From: Metridium senile
Lineage: Eukaryota; Cnidaria; Anthozoa; Actiniaria; Metridiidae
Length of the DNA: 64,000 bases
NCBI GenBank assembly: GCA_949775045.1
Contig: OX459102.1
Location: 15,918,772-15,982,771 of the forward strand
Direction: 5' to 3'
Each line of letters starts with the position of its first letter. Positions within the stretch are counted from its first letter, which is position 1. Under the pieces are notes generated by a model that saw nothing but the letters and a program-made list of their open reading frames with translations, was not told the origin of the DNA and did no database searches. Made by a program: the position numbers and the translations under genes. Below, piece after piece: positions 35,301 to 46,448 of this stretch.

Positions 35301-38300
35301 TATGTGAAGATAGAAAAATCGACATCACAGGGGAAAAAATGACAGCACAAAAATAAAATAAAAAATCGACCCTACCATATTTGATTTTTTCTGGCAACGC
35401 GCGAATTCGAAATTATTTAATTGCCATGTTTGTTTTTACCCGATCTATTTTGTTAGTCTTTGTGTTAGATATACTAATATCCGATAGTAGACATAAGTTT
35501 GAGGCTTTCAACAACAATTTTCTAGGAATTATTAGCGTTTATTTGACATTATTAGGTATGAAAAAGCGCGCGGCATTTTAGTGAAAATGGTCAACATTCA
35601 CCACACTCTATCTCGAAATCAAGCACGGTGACCCCCATTGTTTATTTCATATTTCAAACTCTTATATAATCAAGTTTTTTTATGCAAAGTTTTAAAAAAT
35701 GACATCACAACTTCAATTGCCCGCGAACGTCTATGCTATGTGCCTGCTTGTCTTTCTGTCTGTTTTTTGCTTTGTTTTTGTTTTTGTTTTTTTTGTTTAG
35801 TGTTTTTTGTTTATTTGTCTGTTTGTCGGTCTGTCGGTCTTTTTTCTTTGTTTGCTTGTTTGTTTATATTTTACTTAGATTTGGTTTTCTTTCAAATTAA
35901 TGAAGCCAATCCACGTATAGTGTGTACGTGATCAAAAGGAGAAAAGACACCACAGTGTAAGGACTTCTAACAGTACATGGTACAAAGTCTTAAACTAAGA
36001 ATGTGTTGAGATTTAATGGAGTAATTTTATGCTGCTGCTAAAAGCCCCAATGATTTACTTATTTTAATTTACCGATGGTATGGTGAGAATGATCATGATG
36101 ATAATTAACTTGATCATGATGATGATGATGGTGATCATGATGGTGATGATGATTGATGATAGTAATGACGATGATTGCATGGGATGATGAAAGTGATGAT
36201 GTCAATTGATGATGGTGATCATATGACAATGATGGCGATTGATGATGCTAATTGATGGTGATGATTGATGATGGTAATCATGATAATGATGGCGATTGAT
36301 GATGATGGGAATGATGATGATTTTGATTGAAAATGATGATGATGATGATGATGATGGGAATGATGATGATTTTCATTGAAGATGATGACGAGGATGATGA
36401 TGAGGATAACAAAAATGTTTCCCCTTTCCTCGATTAACAAGAGATCAATGTACTTATATATCAATAATTTATATCATCCAACTATTTATCTTTCAGCCTG
36501 GGTTGGTTCGATAAGCGTCTATCTTCTATTTGTATTCAGTCCGATTACAAGTCGACTGGCAGAACGGTATGGAATTCGTACTGTCACAATCGCTGGCGGC
36601 GTTCTTATTTCAATTGGACTCTTTCTCTCTGCGTACGCTCCTAGCCTAATCGTGATGTACTTTACTTATGGCTTTCTCTTCGGTATTGGCACGAGTCTTT
36701 GCGGTACAATGGCTCAAGTCATCACTGTGGATTACTTCGATAAGCATCTTTCTCTTGCAACTGGAATCGTCGCTTCTGGAAGCAGCGTGGGCACACTTGT
36801 TCTAGCTCCGTTTCTTCAATTCTTATTAGGACGTTACCAGTTGCAGTTTATATTTAAGTTAATGACTGGAATGGGTGTTTTACTGGCATTGATTGGCTTC
36901 GTGTTTAAACCTTTGAAGGTTCAGCAGGGCGAGTGCTTGGCCCGTAGACGACAAAGTATCGATTATTTGTCCCGTAGACGTCAAAGTATCGATTATGGAG
37001 CGTGTTCGATGTCTGCAGTGCCGTGTAGTAGGTTCAATTTGTTTGATTGTTCAGTACTCAAGAACAAAGCGTTTATTCTATGGGTTATTGCCACTTGTTC
37101 GGCTGCGTTTGGATATTTTATTCCACATTTTTTCTTGGTAAGTAAGTTTATAGTACGTATAATTATGATTCTTTTTCAGAGGAATGTTTTTTTACTAGGT
37201 AATTTATAATAATAATAATACATTCACTTATAGACCGAATCGAAATATGGCGTACTCTTTAATATTGTTCTTGACTGTCTAGCCTCGTGTTCACATTGGT
37301 AAACAATAGAGTTTTCACATGTATGCGAGGCTGGGCAGTCAAGAAGAATTGTTGTTCAAATTGGCCGCCATATTTCGATTCGTTGTATAAAGCGCAAATA
37401 TCAATAGTCCGCTTCACAGTTCCATGCGCCATCTTGAAAGGTAACCGCGCCTTTGTATCGAAGCGAGACGAACGTTGAGCTTGCAATGATAGAGACCTTT
37501 TAACACCTTACGGGACAATTTTTCACGTGTCTCCATCATTGCAAGCTCAACGTTCGTCTCGCTTCGATGCAAAGGCGCGCGGATACCATTCAAGATGGCG
37601 CAGGGAACTGAAGCGCACTATTGGTGAATTTTCAAATACACTTGTAAAACAAAGAATAGAATAAAATTATAAATAATTATTGTAAATAGAGTACTTGCAA
37701 TTAACCCTAGACTGAATGAGATTGTTGATGATGCTGAGGTTTTTGTTGTGTTTGTTATATTGATATTTCTCCAACTCTTATTGTCAATATATATATTAAG
37801 AATCTTAATTGTTTTAATTTTCAAAAATATCCCTATAAAGCTCTGCAAAGTTTTTTGAAAATAATATTCATTGACAAATTGTACTTGCATACAAGTCTTG
37901 AACCCTTATTGTCAATATATATTAAGAATCTTAATTGTTTTAAATTTCAAAAATATCCCTATAAAGCTCTGCAAAGTTTTTTTGGAAATAATGTATATTA
38001 ACAAAATGTATTTGCATACGGTCTTGAAGGTTTTCTCTCAGGACGTACGGAGTTTTCCAGCCCCCACTTTTGATTCCTAAATCCGCCCCTGCATGGTAAT
38101 GGTTGTGCAATATTACGTTAATACACGCCAAACGAGATAGTGATAGCGCTTTTTTCTAACAAAAAGAAAACAACTATATATCTTCTTGTTTTAGATCCAA
38201 TTCTCGGAAGAAATCGGAATTCCACGGTCACAAGGAAGCTGGCTTATCTCATACCTCGGCATCGCGTCGACAGTTGGTCGTATTCTCTTCGGGAAACTTT

Positions 38301-39098
38301 CGGACTCTTGCTGTGCAAAGAACTTACCAATCTATCGTGCATGTATGTTATTAATCGGGCTAGCTTCGGCGCTTTGTCCTTTGGCGAAAAGTTACGAAGC
38401 GTTAGTAGTGTATGTTATAGTACTAGGACTTCTCGATGGATCGTATATAGGACTAATGTCGATTGTAACGTTAGAGATAGTTAAGATAAATAACATTATA
38501 CGTGCTTGGGGTATTTTATACTTCTGTCAGTCGTTCACGTACCTTCTGGGCCCGCCAACAGCTGGTGAGTATTGATCAGTTGTATGACATTACAAAGCAT
38601 GCGCAGAAAATCGTTGTATGTAGGGGTCTTTCTCGGTGTTGCAAGATGTATGGTATTTTTGATATTTGTATTGTGCAGCTTTGAATAGTTTTAAATACCC
38701 GCAAAAAGGAGTATTGATTGAGAGAAGGGGGGAAATATCGCTTTCCGACAAGACAAGCTTACTTTTAGCAGAAGGAACAACCGACACTTGTTCCTTCTGA
38801 CCTAGCCTCTATTAAAATAAAATACTTGTGTTAATGCAATATTTATTGTTCCCTAGGAATGATGTATGACTATTTCAAATCCTACAAGTCTGTGTTTTAT
38901 CTAGCTGGTGCATCTATGATATTTGGCGCCATTATTCTCCTTCTAGTTCCTTGTTGTACTCCGACAAATATAGAGCAAATGGCAAATCTTACTCTCACCA
39001 CTCCCGACGGGACTCGAATTAGACCCCCAGACATCATCATCACTGACGTCACTAATACTTCTCGACTCTTAGTGGTGGAAAGATTGACGTCATTGTAA
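32314..39098 (+). CDS. SLC16-family (monocarboxylate transporter-like) membrane protein
   Basis: Four exons: 32314-32575, 36497-37137, 38195-38564 and 38857-39098, with phases 1, 0 and 1, encoding 504 residues. It is a major-facilitator transporter expected in the plasma membrane with 12 helices. The first SLC16 signature is DKGWAWV (44-50), leading into helix 1. The second is YFDKHLSLATGIVASG (167 onward), at the helix 4-5 region. LGIASTVGRILFGKLSD (exon 3) keeps the conserved Gly-Arg of helix 8 but lacks the Asp paired with it in MCT1, so the substrate may not be simple lactate. The central loop carries a 10-residue tandem duplication with RRRQSIDY at 237-244 and 247-254. A second ATG (residue 28) is possible. 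The last coding segment is duplicated downstream. Confidence 0.92.
33818..34042. mobile_element. Foldback MITE in SLC16 intron 1
   Basis: GAAACTTTAGATTTGACAAC, GAGATTGAATACGAGTACGA and TTGGCCTTGTGTGT pair with the inverse at 33965-34042 across an unpaired centre of about 50 bp. Confidence 0.8.
35094..35735. mobile_element. Foldback element with an inner hairpin
   Basis: GACGTTCGCGGGC (35094-) matches GCCCGCGAACGTC (35719-) inverted. GACGGTGACCCCCATT occurs on both sides in direct orientation. A separate perfect hairpin lies at 35130-35187. Whether this is one element or two nested ones is unclear. Confidence 0.6.
37217..37622. mobile_element. Two adjacent foldback MITEs in SLC16 intron 2
   Basis: 37217-37384 is a second copy of family F2 (CGAATCGAAATATGGCG ends). 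37400-37622 has arms CAGTTCCATGCGCCATCTTG, CGCCTTTGTATCGAAGCGAG and AACGTTGAGCTTGCAATGAT with their inverses. The intron runs from 37138 to 38194. Confidence 0.8.
37783..38090. repeat. Two-copy direct repeat, about 127 bp
   Basis: TTATTGTCAATATATATTAA, GAATCTTAATTGTTTTAA and TATCCCTATAAAGCTCTGCA occur at about 37783 and 37909. The second copy continues into CCCACTTTTGATTCCTAAAT and CCGCCCCTGCATGG, the kind of end seen on old dispersed repeats. Confidence 0.75.
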
Positions 39099-39132
39099 GT
39101 GACAAGCGGGCTTCCTGTGGTGTTGGTATATA

Positions 39133-39279
39133 GCGAATCTTACTTTCACCTACCCCGTCGGGACTCGTATTAGACCCCCAGACATCGTCATCACTGACGT
39201 CAATAATGATCCTCGACTCTTTATAGTGGTGGAAAGATTGACGTCATTGTAAAAGTACGAGTGGGATTCCTGTGGTGTG
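39133..39279 (+). pseudogene. Tandem copy of the SLC16 C-terminal coding segment
   Basis: This stretch repeats the end of exon 4 (from about 38983) with a shift of about 150 bp. It is still open, from NLTFTYPVGTR through TDVNNDPRL to ERLTSL and a TAA. The copy follows an AG (TTGGTATATAG), so it could serve as an alternative last exon, or it may be a simple duplication in the 3' untranslated region. A third copy is at 48111-48245. Confidence 0.65.
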
Positions 39280-40186
39280 GACGCGCGCGAAGTCCGATAT
39301 TTCGTTGGTGGTAAAACGACTGGCATTTCAGTATCGAAAATGCAAGAACGAGCTTCCTGTGGCGACGACAAAACATTTTATAAAGAATTTCGTTTTTGTA
39401 TATGATATTTATAATATATATGTCTCATATTGTGTGGGTAATAACCGACTTTCGAGATTTGTCACATAAGGAAGAAATCAAAGCGAGGCTCTGTGCATAA
39501 AACAAAATGACTAAGCATTATTCACGGAGCCTCGTTTCGATTCCTTGGTGTACGTGTCAAATCAAGCATATCAACAAAAGTCTGCTTGTTGGGCCATTTT
39601 TCTATAATAAAATGTTTTTATTATTTTATCAGTTTCTATTAGAACGTTGTGTATAGTTTTTACAAACATTAGAAGCCCTACAATGACCACTACTCCTACA
39701 TGAAATTTATCCGGAAAACCGGATAACCTGTAGAAAAACCCCCGTGGCATGAAGTCGAACAAACTCCGTTCACTAAATTGATGTTCTCATGAAACGTGCT
39801 GAGTGATATGCAAATGGGCTAGAGAGTGAAATTTAGCTATTTCTGAAAGACTTAGATGCAATTTTGTTGTAGCTTCGAGTGTATGACGAAATCTTTTCAG
39901 ATTTTTAAAACACGTCGTGAATTTAAAAGAAAAAATTGACAAGAAAAAGAGCCGATAATAAGAGTGCGGTAAAAAGGCGCTAAAATATGTAAAAAGCAGA
40001 GAGAGAACGAGACTAAAACTAGAACGGGGGAAATCTTTGACAATGAAAAAGTGCAACACACCTCAATTAAAAGAATCCATTTTTATTTCTTATATGATTT
40101 GTTTATATAAAAATATAATGCTGTTTTTCTACGAAAACGTTTATTTAGGTTTTATCTACCAAGTTATTCTTCACTTATTTTATTTA
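39280..40186. other. 3' flank of the SLC16 gene, duplicated at 48.2-48.6 kb
   Basis: About 39280-39660 matches 48245-48640 closely. A hairpin around AAGCGAGGCTCTGTG (39469-39546) is in both copies, and an AATAAA in TCTATAATAAAA at about 39600 could be a poly(A) signal. From about 39700 to 40186 I see nothing further. Confidence 0.6.
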
Positions 40187-40404
40187 AAGGGATCCTCCAC
40201 TAAAAATGAACTTGAACTTATATGGTGATAAAAATTATGCTGATTTCAAATATATATCAAAAATTTTCATCAGACGATTTTTCGCGCGGAAAAAACGGTT
40301 TAAAATGTGAGAAAAAATAATTTTGGGATCCCTGTGGCACCTTCTGATGACGTCATGTTGCTCCCAACGATGGGAAATATATATGAATATAACTAGCGTA
40401 ACTG

Positions 40405-41790
40405 ACGTTTAGGAGGGCAGGTAATCTTCGAGTTACGCGCTCTTCGAGTTACTCGCTCTATCACGCCCCCACTGAGCTTGACCACGCCCAGCGCATAACT
40501 CGATAAAACTAACACAACTTAGTGTCATCACAGGGAGCCCAAGCTCATCACTTGTGATCTTTTACAGTAAATGTATGGAGTCGAGAGATATCCTTTCTGG
40601 GGTATTTTCGTCAAAATCGCTCTAATTGAGCTAAAACTCGGTCACAGACTAGAAAACAGTTATACACAACTATCTACGTAAAAAAAAGTTTTTATTATTG
40701 TATATTTGAGGCACAGCGAAAGGATATCTCTCGACTCAATACATTTACTGTAAAAGATCACAAGTGATGAGCTTGGGCTCCCTGTGGTGTCATCGAGTTA
40801 CGCGCTGGGCGCATAACTCGATGCAACTAAAACAGCTTAGTGTCATCGAGTTAAGCGCTACAGACTTCAAAAATAGAAAAATGTGTATATAAAATGAAAA
40901 AAGAAGAAAAAAACTGTTTATGTTTATATATATTTAATTTTTTAAATAATTATTACTGTATCATGAAATTAAGTTGTCGGTCAACCCAAACCCGCATCGG
41001 TCACGATATAGCGTTCGTCGTATTTCAGTTGGTCAAATGTCTATATTTTTAAAGGCCTAAACGAAATTTAAACTATGTTTAAATAACTCGTTTAATAACT
41101 CGATTCTTTATTTTACAGGATATAGGATGGCCAACTTTTTTATCTAATATATTATAGCAAAATTGTACTATTATTTTTGAAATGAATGGAAAAGTCAAAA
41201 ATGAGAAAAACGGTTTCAAATATCCACATTTACTAGTACCGTTGACCAGAAACTTTCCGAAAATATGTACTTTATTGGGATTTGGAGTAAAAGTTTAGGC
41301 ATGTTTATGTTAAGTGGTCATTTTAATAAAAATATGTAAATACAGATTATCTGCTTTTATATCAATATATTGTAGTGAGATGTTTTTTTTCGATCTTTAA
41401 AAAATAAAATATATATAAACATAAACAGTTTTCTTCTTTATTCATTTTATTTACACATTTGTCAATTTTTGAATTCTGTAGCGCTTAACTCGATGACACT
41501 AAGCTGTTTTAGTTGCATAGAGTAATGCGCCCAGCGCGTAACTCGATGACACTAAGCTGTTTTAGTTGCATCGAGTAATGCGCCCAGCGCGTAACTCGAT
41601 GACACTAAGTTGTGTTAGTTTTATCGAGTTATGCGCCCAGCGCGTAACTCGAAGAAACTAAGTTGTGTTAGTTGTATCGAGTAATGCGCTGGGCGTGGTC
41701 AAGCTCAGTGGGGGCGTGATAGAGCGCGTAACTCGAACGCGTAACTCGAAGCGCGTAACTCGAAGGTTACCCGATCCCGACGTTTAGTGA
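40405..41790. mobile_element. Inner long-TIR element with 'AACTCGATG' repeats
   Basis: The outer arms include GCGCTCTATCACGCCCCCAC, then TGAGCTTGACCACGCCCAGC, and return inverted at 41685-41730. The inner arms (ACAGCTTAGTGTCATCGAG through AACTGTTTATGTTTATATAT) pair at 40830-40945 and 41395-41520. A unit of about 60 bp, CGCGTAACTCGATGACACTA plus AGTTGCATCGAGTAATGCGC, is tandemly repeated about four times at 41470-41700. Confidence 0.75.
40528..40795. mobile_element. Hairpin MITE nested in the inner element
   Basis: CACAGGGAGCCCAAGCTCAT and CTTGTGATCTTTTACAGTAA pair perfectly with the inverse at 40738-40795. It interrupts one arm of the surrounding element, so it inserted later. Confidence 0.9.
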
Positions 41791-42012
41791 GTGCTGCCGA
41801 ATATACATTTGTGTTTGTTGTATATATGTAGTTTTGTAAGAAATGAATTTGAAAGTTCGCATCATTGAAACAACCCGACACAAACGAAGCTGAAATTTTG
41901 TAATAATATTGAACATGAAAGCATTCTTTAACAATCTTTGATAATCCACGATGAAGATAAATTGTATATTTATTACCGAATACATAAGACATGCCTGGTT
42001 GTATTATCTAAC

Positions 42013-42285
42013 ACAGCTGGGGCAAGGCCCCGGGGGGGGAGGGGGGGGGGTTCTCCCTTTATCCAAGTGGTAGGGGTGATCGGCGTACCTTTTAGGGTTA
42101 AAATATTTCCAGTGCGTACCTTTTAGGGTCCATTTAGAGATTTGGCTCAAAAATCAGTTCTAAGGGTCGTTTTTACTCTGATTTATTTGTATCTGAGCGT
42201 ACCTTTTAGGGGTCATTTTCAAAATCTCCGCCGATCACCCCTACCACTTGGACAAACGGAGTACACCCCCCGGGGGCGAGGCTAA
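42013..42285. mobile_element. Foldback MITE of family F3 (G-tract ends, ACCTTTTAGGG repeats)
   Basis: The arms contain CCCCGGGGGG, then TCCAAGTGGTAGGGGTGATC, and their inverse. The core repeats CGTACCTTTTAGGG three times. Close relatives lie in intron 2 of FReD genes C (54596-54880) and D (remnant at 61919-62118). Confidence 0.85.
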
Positions 42286-42289
42286 GCGC

Positions 42290-43076
42290 GGAAGTAAAAA
42301 TATGTAAGATATGTAGATTGATACTTGTATAAACAGTAGAATAATGACTGCTATTGTTACCAAAGTAGAGTGTTTTATTGCTCAATTAAAACATTGCAGT
42401 GCCTGAATAATCGTCTTTTTATTCTATATACGTATAAATGTAACCTATCCTTATATACCTGCGAACCATCAAGGCAATACATGTGTAGGTCTGTGTACAT
42501 ATAAAAATAGCGAACTATGCCAAATGACTAGCGTAATTACAGGTTTGAAGTTGATCAGGTTCATTTTAGTTATTATAAGAGTCAAGGTGAGAGGAATAAT
42601 CCTTGGCATGATACGATATTATATACTGGAAGCACGCAAGGCATTGTGGTAGAAGAGAAAGAATGCTAGAATGCTGTATTATGGGATAGTTTAAACAAAG
42701 ACATCCATTGTTCTGAACGATGCGAGTGAAGCGTTGTGGTAAAAATGAAAATCTCGATTTTTTGCCACTTACTGAAATAGGATCACTGCCTTGCTTCGCT
42801 CGCTTCAGGCTCGCTTCGCTGCGGCAGCAACTATAAATATCGTGCGAAAATGGTTCTACCTAATCCTATTGTGCAAGAATTCCCCACAGATCGATCGAGA
42901 ATGAATATAGGTTCTTCAAAAAAATACCTTTCGAAGTATTCGGCCGAAGTATGACAAATGAAAATTACTCCAAACTTTTGTCTTTTTTCTGTCCGAAAGT
43001 CTGGAGACTTTGCAAAGTTGAGCAAAGAACAAAAGTTTTTATTTCATTTTCTAACTTTACAGCGAAAAGAAAGCTT
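42290..43076. other. Non-coding filler inside the 3-kb foldback element
   Basis: AT-rich, with no gene recognised. A GCTTCGCTCGCTTCAGGCTC-type stretch at 42790 is the only local oddity. Confidence 0.4.
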
Positions 43077-43312
43077 GGGAGCAACATGACGTCATCAGAA
43101 GGTATCACAGGGATCCCAAAAAAAATTTTCTCTCATTTTAAACCGTTTTTTCCGCGCAAAAAAGCGATATATATTTGAAATCAGCTTAATTTTTATCACC
43201 ATATAAGTTCAAGTTCATTTTTAGTGGAGGATCCTTTTAACAATTATTTATTAATACTGCACTAAAAACGGATGCATGCCTGGAAGACTATCACAAGACT
43301 GGTTAATTATCT

Positions 43313-45848
43313 TTAAACAGGTCTGATCTTCATCTCGGCTCTTTTAGCAGAGTACTTATTCCCTTTCCAGGTGCTCCAGTTCACGCCATCAGCATGGGAC
43401 TTGTGTGCGCCATGATGGTACAGGCCGTTAAGGTTAGATGTATGGCAGTCTGTGTACCACCAGGCACCCTTGTACACTGCAGCACAGTTTTTGCCATAGC
43501 TGTCATTGTCACGATCTTTAGTGCTGAAAGGTGCACCTCTATGACCACTTAGCCCATCACCAGCAGTACCTAATAATTCAAATATTGATTGCAGGATTAA
43601 CTGAATAATTGATTGATTGATTGACTGGTTGAGCGACGATTGAGTGAATTGAATGATTTTTTATTTATTTGTAGACTGATTGAGTTGTTGATTAATTGAT
43701 TGATTGATTGATTTGTTGATTGTTTGATTATTGATTTTTTTATTGATTTATTTATTAATTAAATATACCAACCAACCAAACAAGAAAAACTTAAATATAC
43801 GTTTTTACTGGCTGGTTGAATGATTGGTTGGTCGGTAGGTTGGCTGGTTAGTTGGTTAACGTTGATTGCCTGTGACCAGCTGACTATGGGTGACAGTGTA
43901 CTTTGCTTCATGTATCTACCGCAATTCAATATTTTTAGACAATCATATATATTTATCATAGAAAGTACATGTATATTACCTGAATAAGTACCAAGGCTGA
44001 GCTTGTATTTGCTTTTTTCACTGGCCACGGCAAAGTAGTCGTATTCAGCATACGCACTTTTGCCTGTGATTTCTTCCAGCTCAACACGAAGACGGTTGCG
44101 AGCTTGGTGGGTCAGTCGCTGGATCTTATTAAGACCAAGCCAGAACTCGCCTTTTAGATCTCCAAAGCCGTTCTTATAATCGTTCCATCCTCGGTAAAAG
44201 TCTACAGAGCCGTCTTTTCTTTTCTGGAAAACTGTCCATCCTCCTCCATTAGTCTTTTGGTCACAATACACCTGTCAAATCCCAAAAAATAATAGATAAT
44301 GCAACGGACCTACAACTGATCCCTGTGGAACACCACAGCGCATAGGAGTACTAAACCGCATGTTCCTCGACTAAGTTTCAAATTAACCATCGCTATAACA
44401 CTTATTAATAACAAACTGACATAACCCAAGTGTAAAACACAAAGATATAAAAACTTATTTATCCCAGCGATGTGCTACAAACAGTAATTTTTATTATTGT
44501 GTATACTACATATTATCTACCCTTATATATTTATGACGAATTTTACATATCTATATATATATATATATACATTATACTATTTAATTATAATTTTGTAATT
44601 ACGCAATTCAGCCTGATGGCTTCGATGTAATTGTTTCATAATAAACAATAATTATTATTATAATAATATAATTGATTAATATTATTATTCACTATAATTA
44701 ATTATTTAATATATAAAATAAATAAATTATTCACTATCCGGTTCACTATATACCATTATTTAAATAATGTTGCACTTCATATAAATATTTTAGAATGAAG
44801 GATATAGATCATGAAATATTTGTTACCTTAAATGGACCTTTACCATCAGGATCGATAGAATACACACCACTTTGCTTACCACCACATTTAAGCACTTCAG
44901 CACAGTTCTTGGACACTAGAAACAAACGGAACATGAAAATGATACGGAACATAATCAAAAACATACGGAAAATGATCAAAAATGAATTAATTCACGAGCA
45001 GCGTGGTAGCAGAGCTATATGCTTTCAGCAATAAAGAGGTGTGTTCGTGCGAGTCAAAATGATATGAAACTAACTTTTAAGTGGCAGACGTCTGTTTGAG
45101 TTGTCTCATTATTATGCATCTACTTTCATTCAACATTAGATAACAAAATATTTTTTTTTTAGTTTAACGCAGAAATTCCGATGGATAAAAGTGGTGGATA
45201 TTGATAAAGAGAATGATCTAGGCGGGTGTTAGGAACACCGAAAGATAAAATGTTTTTTTAGAGTATTTGTACCCACCATTTGGACAACCAGTAGGAAGGC
45301 CACCTCCCTGATTGTTGTTCTTGAGTTCTTTCATTAACGATTTGATCAACTGTATCAAGAGTTGTGACTTTGCTCCGCAGTTGCAATTGTAGGTAACACC
45401 AACTGCCGCTAAAAGTATGAACAGTTCATGACAATTAGTTTTTACTGATATTTCATCTTAATTCAATGCACGATTAGTCATTCAGAAACTAAATGTGCAT
45501 TCGGTACGCCTTTCCTGTTGTCTAATAAGTTAAAATATCATTTTCCGGCTCAATACCAAATTGACAAGTTGGTTATGTTCCATGAAATCCCTCCGTTCTA
45601 GTAAAGTATACAAAGGTTATCCATATAGCCCCCTGTGTTACTAGCTTTAAGGCTTTTCACTGCATGGGTAACAAAGTTTCTCGGAAAAGGTGTATATTGA
45701 TTTCAGAACACCTTATTTTATTTCGCGCACAATTAATCAATGAATATTTCACACACTACTCACCTTTCGCATCTTGCAGATAGGCTCTCCCTTCACCTGC
45801 TAGAAGGATAGCCACGACAATTACTACCACAAAAACAGTGAGCTTCAT
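43313..45848 (-). CDS. Fibrinogen-related secreted protein A
   Basis: Five exons on the minus strand: 45848-45764, 45408-45277, 44915-44827, 44271-43980 and 43569-43313, giving 284 residues with intron phases 1, 1, 0 and 1. Order: signal peptide ([18 protein letters not shown]), a short Cys- and Leu-rich linker with a [10 protein letters not shown] start and a helix-prone [11 protein letters not shown], then a complete FReD domain starting [12 protein letters not shown]. In the domain, [15 protein letters not shown] is the standard core, KDRDND is the calcium-site motif, and [13 protein letters not shown] plus the MKIRPV end close the fold. FReD proteins bind acetylated or other sugars outside the cell, often in recognition or clumping of microbes; the ligand here is unknown. 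It is head to head with gene B. Confidence 0.92.
43590..43790. repeat. (GATT)n-rich tract in intron 4 of gene A
   Basis: Irregular GATTGATTGATT runs. The complementary AATC-rich tract is in the same intron of gene B (51130-51345), C (55820-55985) and D (63056-63220), so it predates the gene duplications. Confidence 0.8.
44272..44380 (-). pseudogene. Reverse-transcriptase fragment in intron 3 of gene A
   Basis: On the gene's strand, [17 protein letters not shown] can be read immediately before the exon 4 acceptor. V-P-Q-G-S-x-x-G-P-L is the classic RT motif of non-LTR retroelements. An in-frame TGA lies between it and exon 4 in this copy. The same fossil is in B, C and D. Confidence 0.75.
44400..44800. 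other. AT-rich part of intron 3 of gene A
   Basis: (TA)n at 44553-44572 and ATTATTATA runs; nothing else seen. Confidence 0.5.
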
Positions 45849-46140
45849 TGCAGCTAGTTTAGCACAAACGATATGATGTTTACCACAACAGAAGGAGCGC
45901 AAAACAGCGAAGGCGTGATTCTTTGCAGCTTTTTTATCGAATATAGAATGCGTGTCAACATTGATTGCGTTAAGAATAAGCTATATCAAGTATGAGTTTT
46001 AATTGGTTGGAATAGAGTAACAAATAGTCAGTAGACGTACTTGTGTCTACCAAGACTATTATCTCGATGCTTGTTTATTTCACTTTACTTCAGTTCAGTG
46101 AAACCGAATGTTCTACAATGCTATAGCCACTTAGCTCGGT
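45849..46140 (-). promoter_or_regulatory. Promoter module of FReD gene A
   Basis: Read on the minus strand, it has the same order as upstream of genes B, C and D: GGTTTCACTGAACTGAAGT plus GAAATAAACA, a CCAAT box in AACCAATTAAAACTC, a TATA-like ATTCGATAAAAAAGCTGC, and a leader of about 85 nt to the ATG. Conservation across four paralogues supports a working promoter. Confidence 0.7.
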
Positions 46141-46354
46141 AAATTAAAATAATAATTAAGATACAGCTATTTGAAAAAAATGAAGAATACTAAATAGTGT
46201 ATTCCAAGACCAAAGGGCATGTTGGGTAATGTTACATGGTCTTAATTAAAATAAGTAATATATATTTATGTATTAGTAGATATATGTGTGTCTGATCCGC
46301 GGTTAATAAATTGTGTATGAGTATGATCGTCGCGGAGTATAAAGCAATTAATAT

Positions 46355-46448
46355 AACTGCAATTATAGAAGCTCAAAATAAAAAGACTTCAGCGGGATTT
46401 GAACCCATAACATTTGCAGAACCGGTGCAAATGACCTCCTACCAACAT
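46355..46448 (-). mobile_element. tRNA-derived SINE copy
   Basis: The reverse strand carries ATGGGTTCAAATCCCGCTGA (B box) and TTGCACCGGTTCTGCAAAT. It faces another copy at 47296-47415 across a foldback element. Confidence 0.7.

Larger units (their letters stand above)
32576..36496. other. Intron 1 of the SLC16 gene, rich in mobile elements
   Basis: It holds foldbacks at 33140-33330 (arms around ACGACGTTTCGACAT), 33818-34042 (arms around GAAACTTTAGATTTGACAAC) and 35094-35735 (outer pair GACGTTCGCGGGC; inner perfect hairpin CGTGGAACGCCTGGATGATT at 35130-35187). It also has two R1 repeat copies at 34590-34745 and a GATGAT-rich microsatellite at about 36090-36420 directly before the acceptor. 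No extra exon was recognised. Confidence 0.7.
40187..43238. mobile_element. 3-kb foldback element containing nested elements
   Basis: The ends AAGGGATCCTCCACTAAAAA and its inverse open arms of about 170 bp, which include TGATGACGTCATGTTGCTCC at about 40335 and its inverse at 43080. Inside lie a long-TIR element (40405-41790) that itself contains a hairpin MITE (40528-40795), and a separate MITE (42013-42285). No reading frame of a transposase is visible. Confidence 0.75.

Noticed and set aside
36219..36464. His/Ile-rich frame on the minus strand and Met-rich frame on the plus strand
   Set aside because: Both come from the GATGAT-rich microsatellite. The plus frame only appears joined to SLC16 exon 2, which begins at 36497 after its acceptor.
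39150..39371. Minus-strand frame conserved at 48124-48345
   Set aside because: The similarity follows from the DNA duplication of the transporter 3' end. The opposite strand carries the real coding tail, and the minus frames have no start context or domain.
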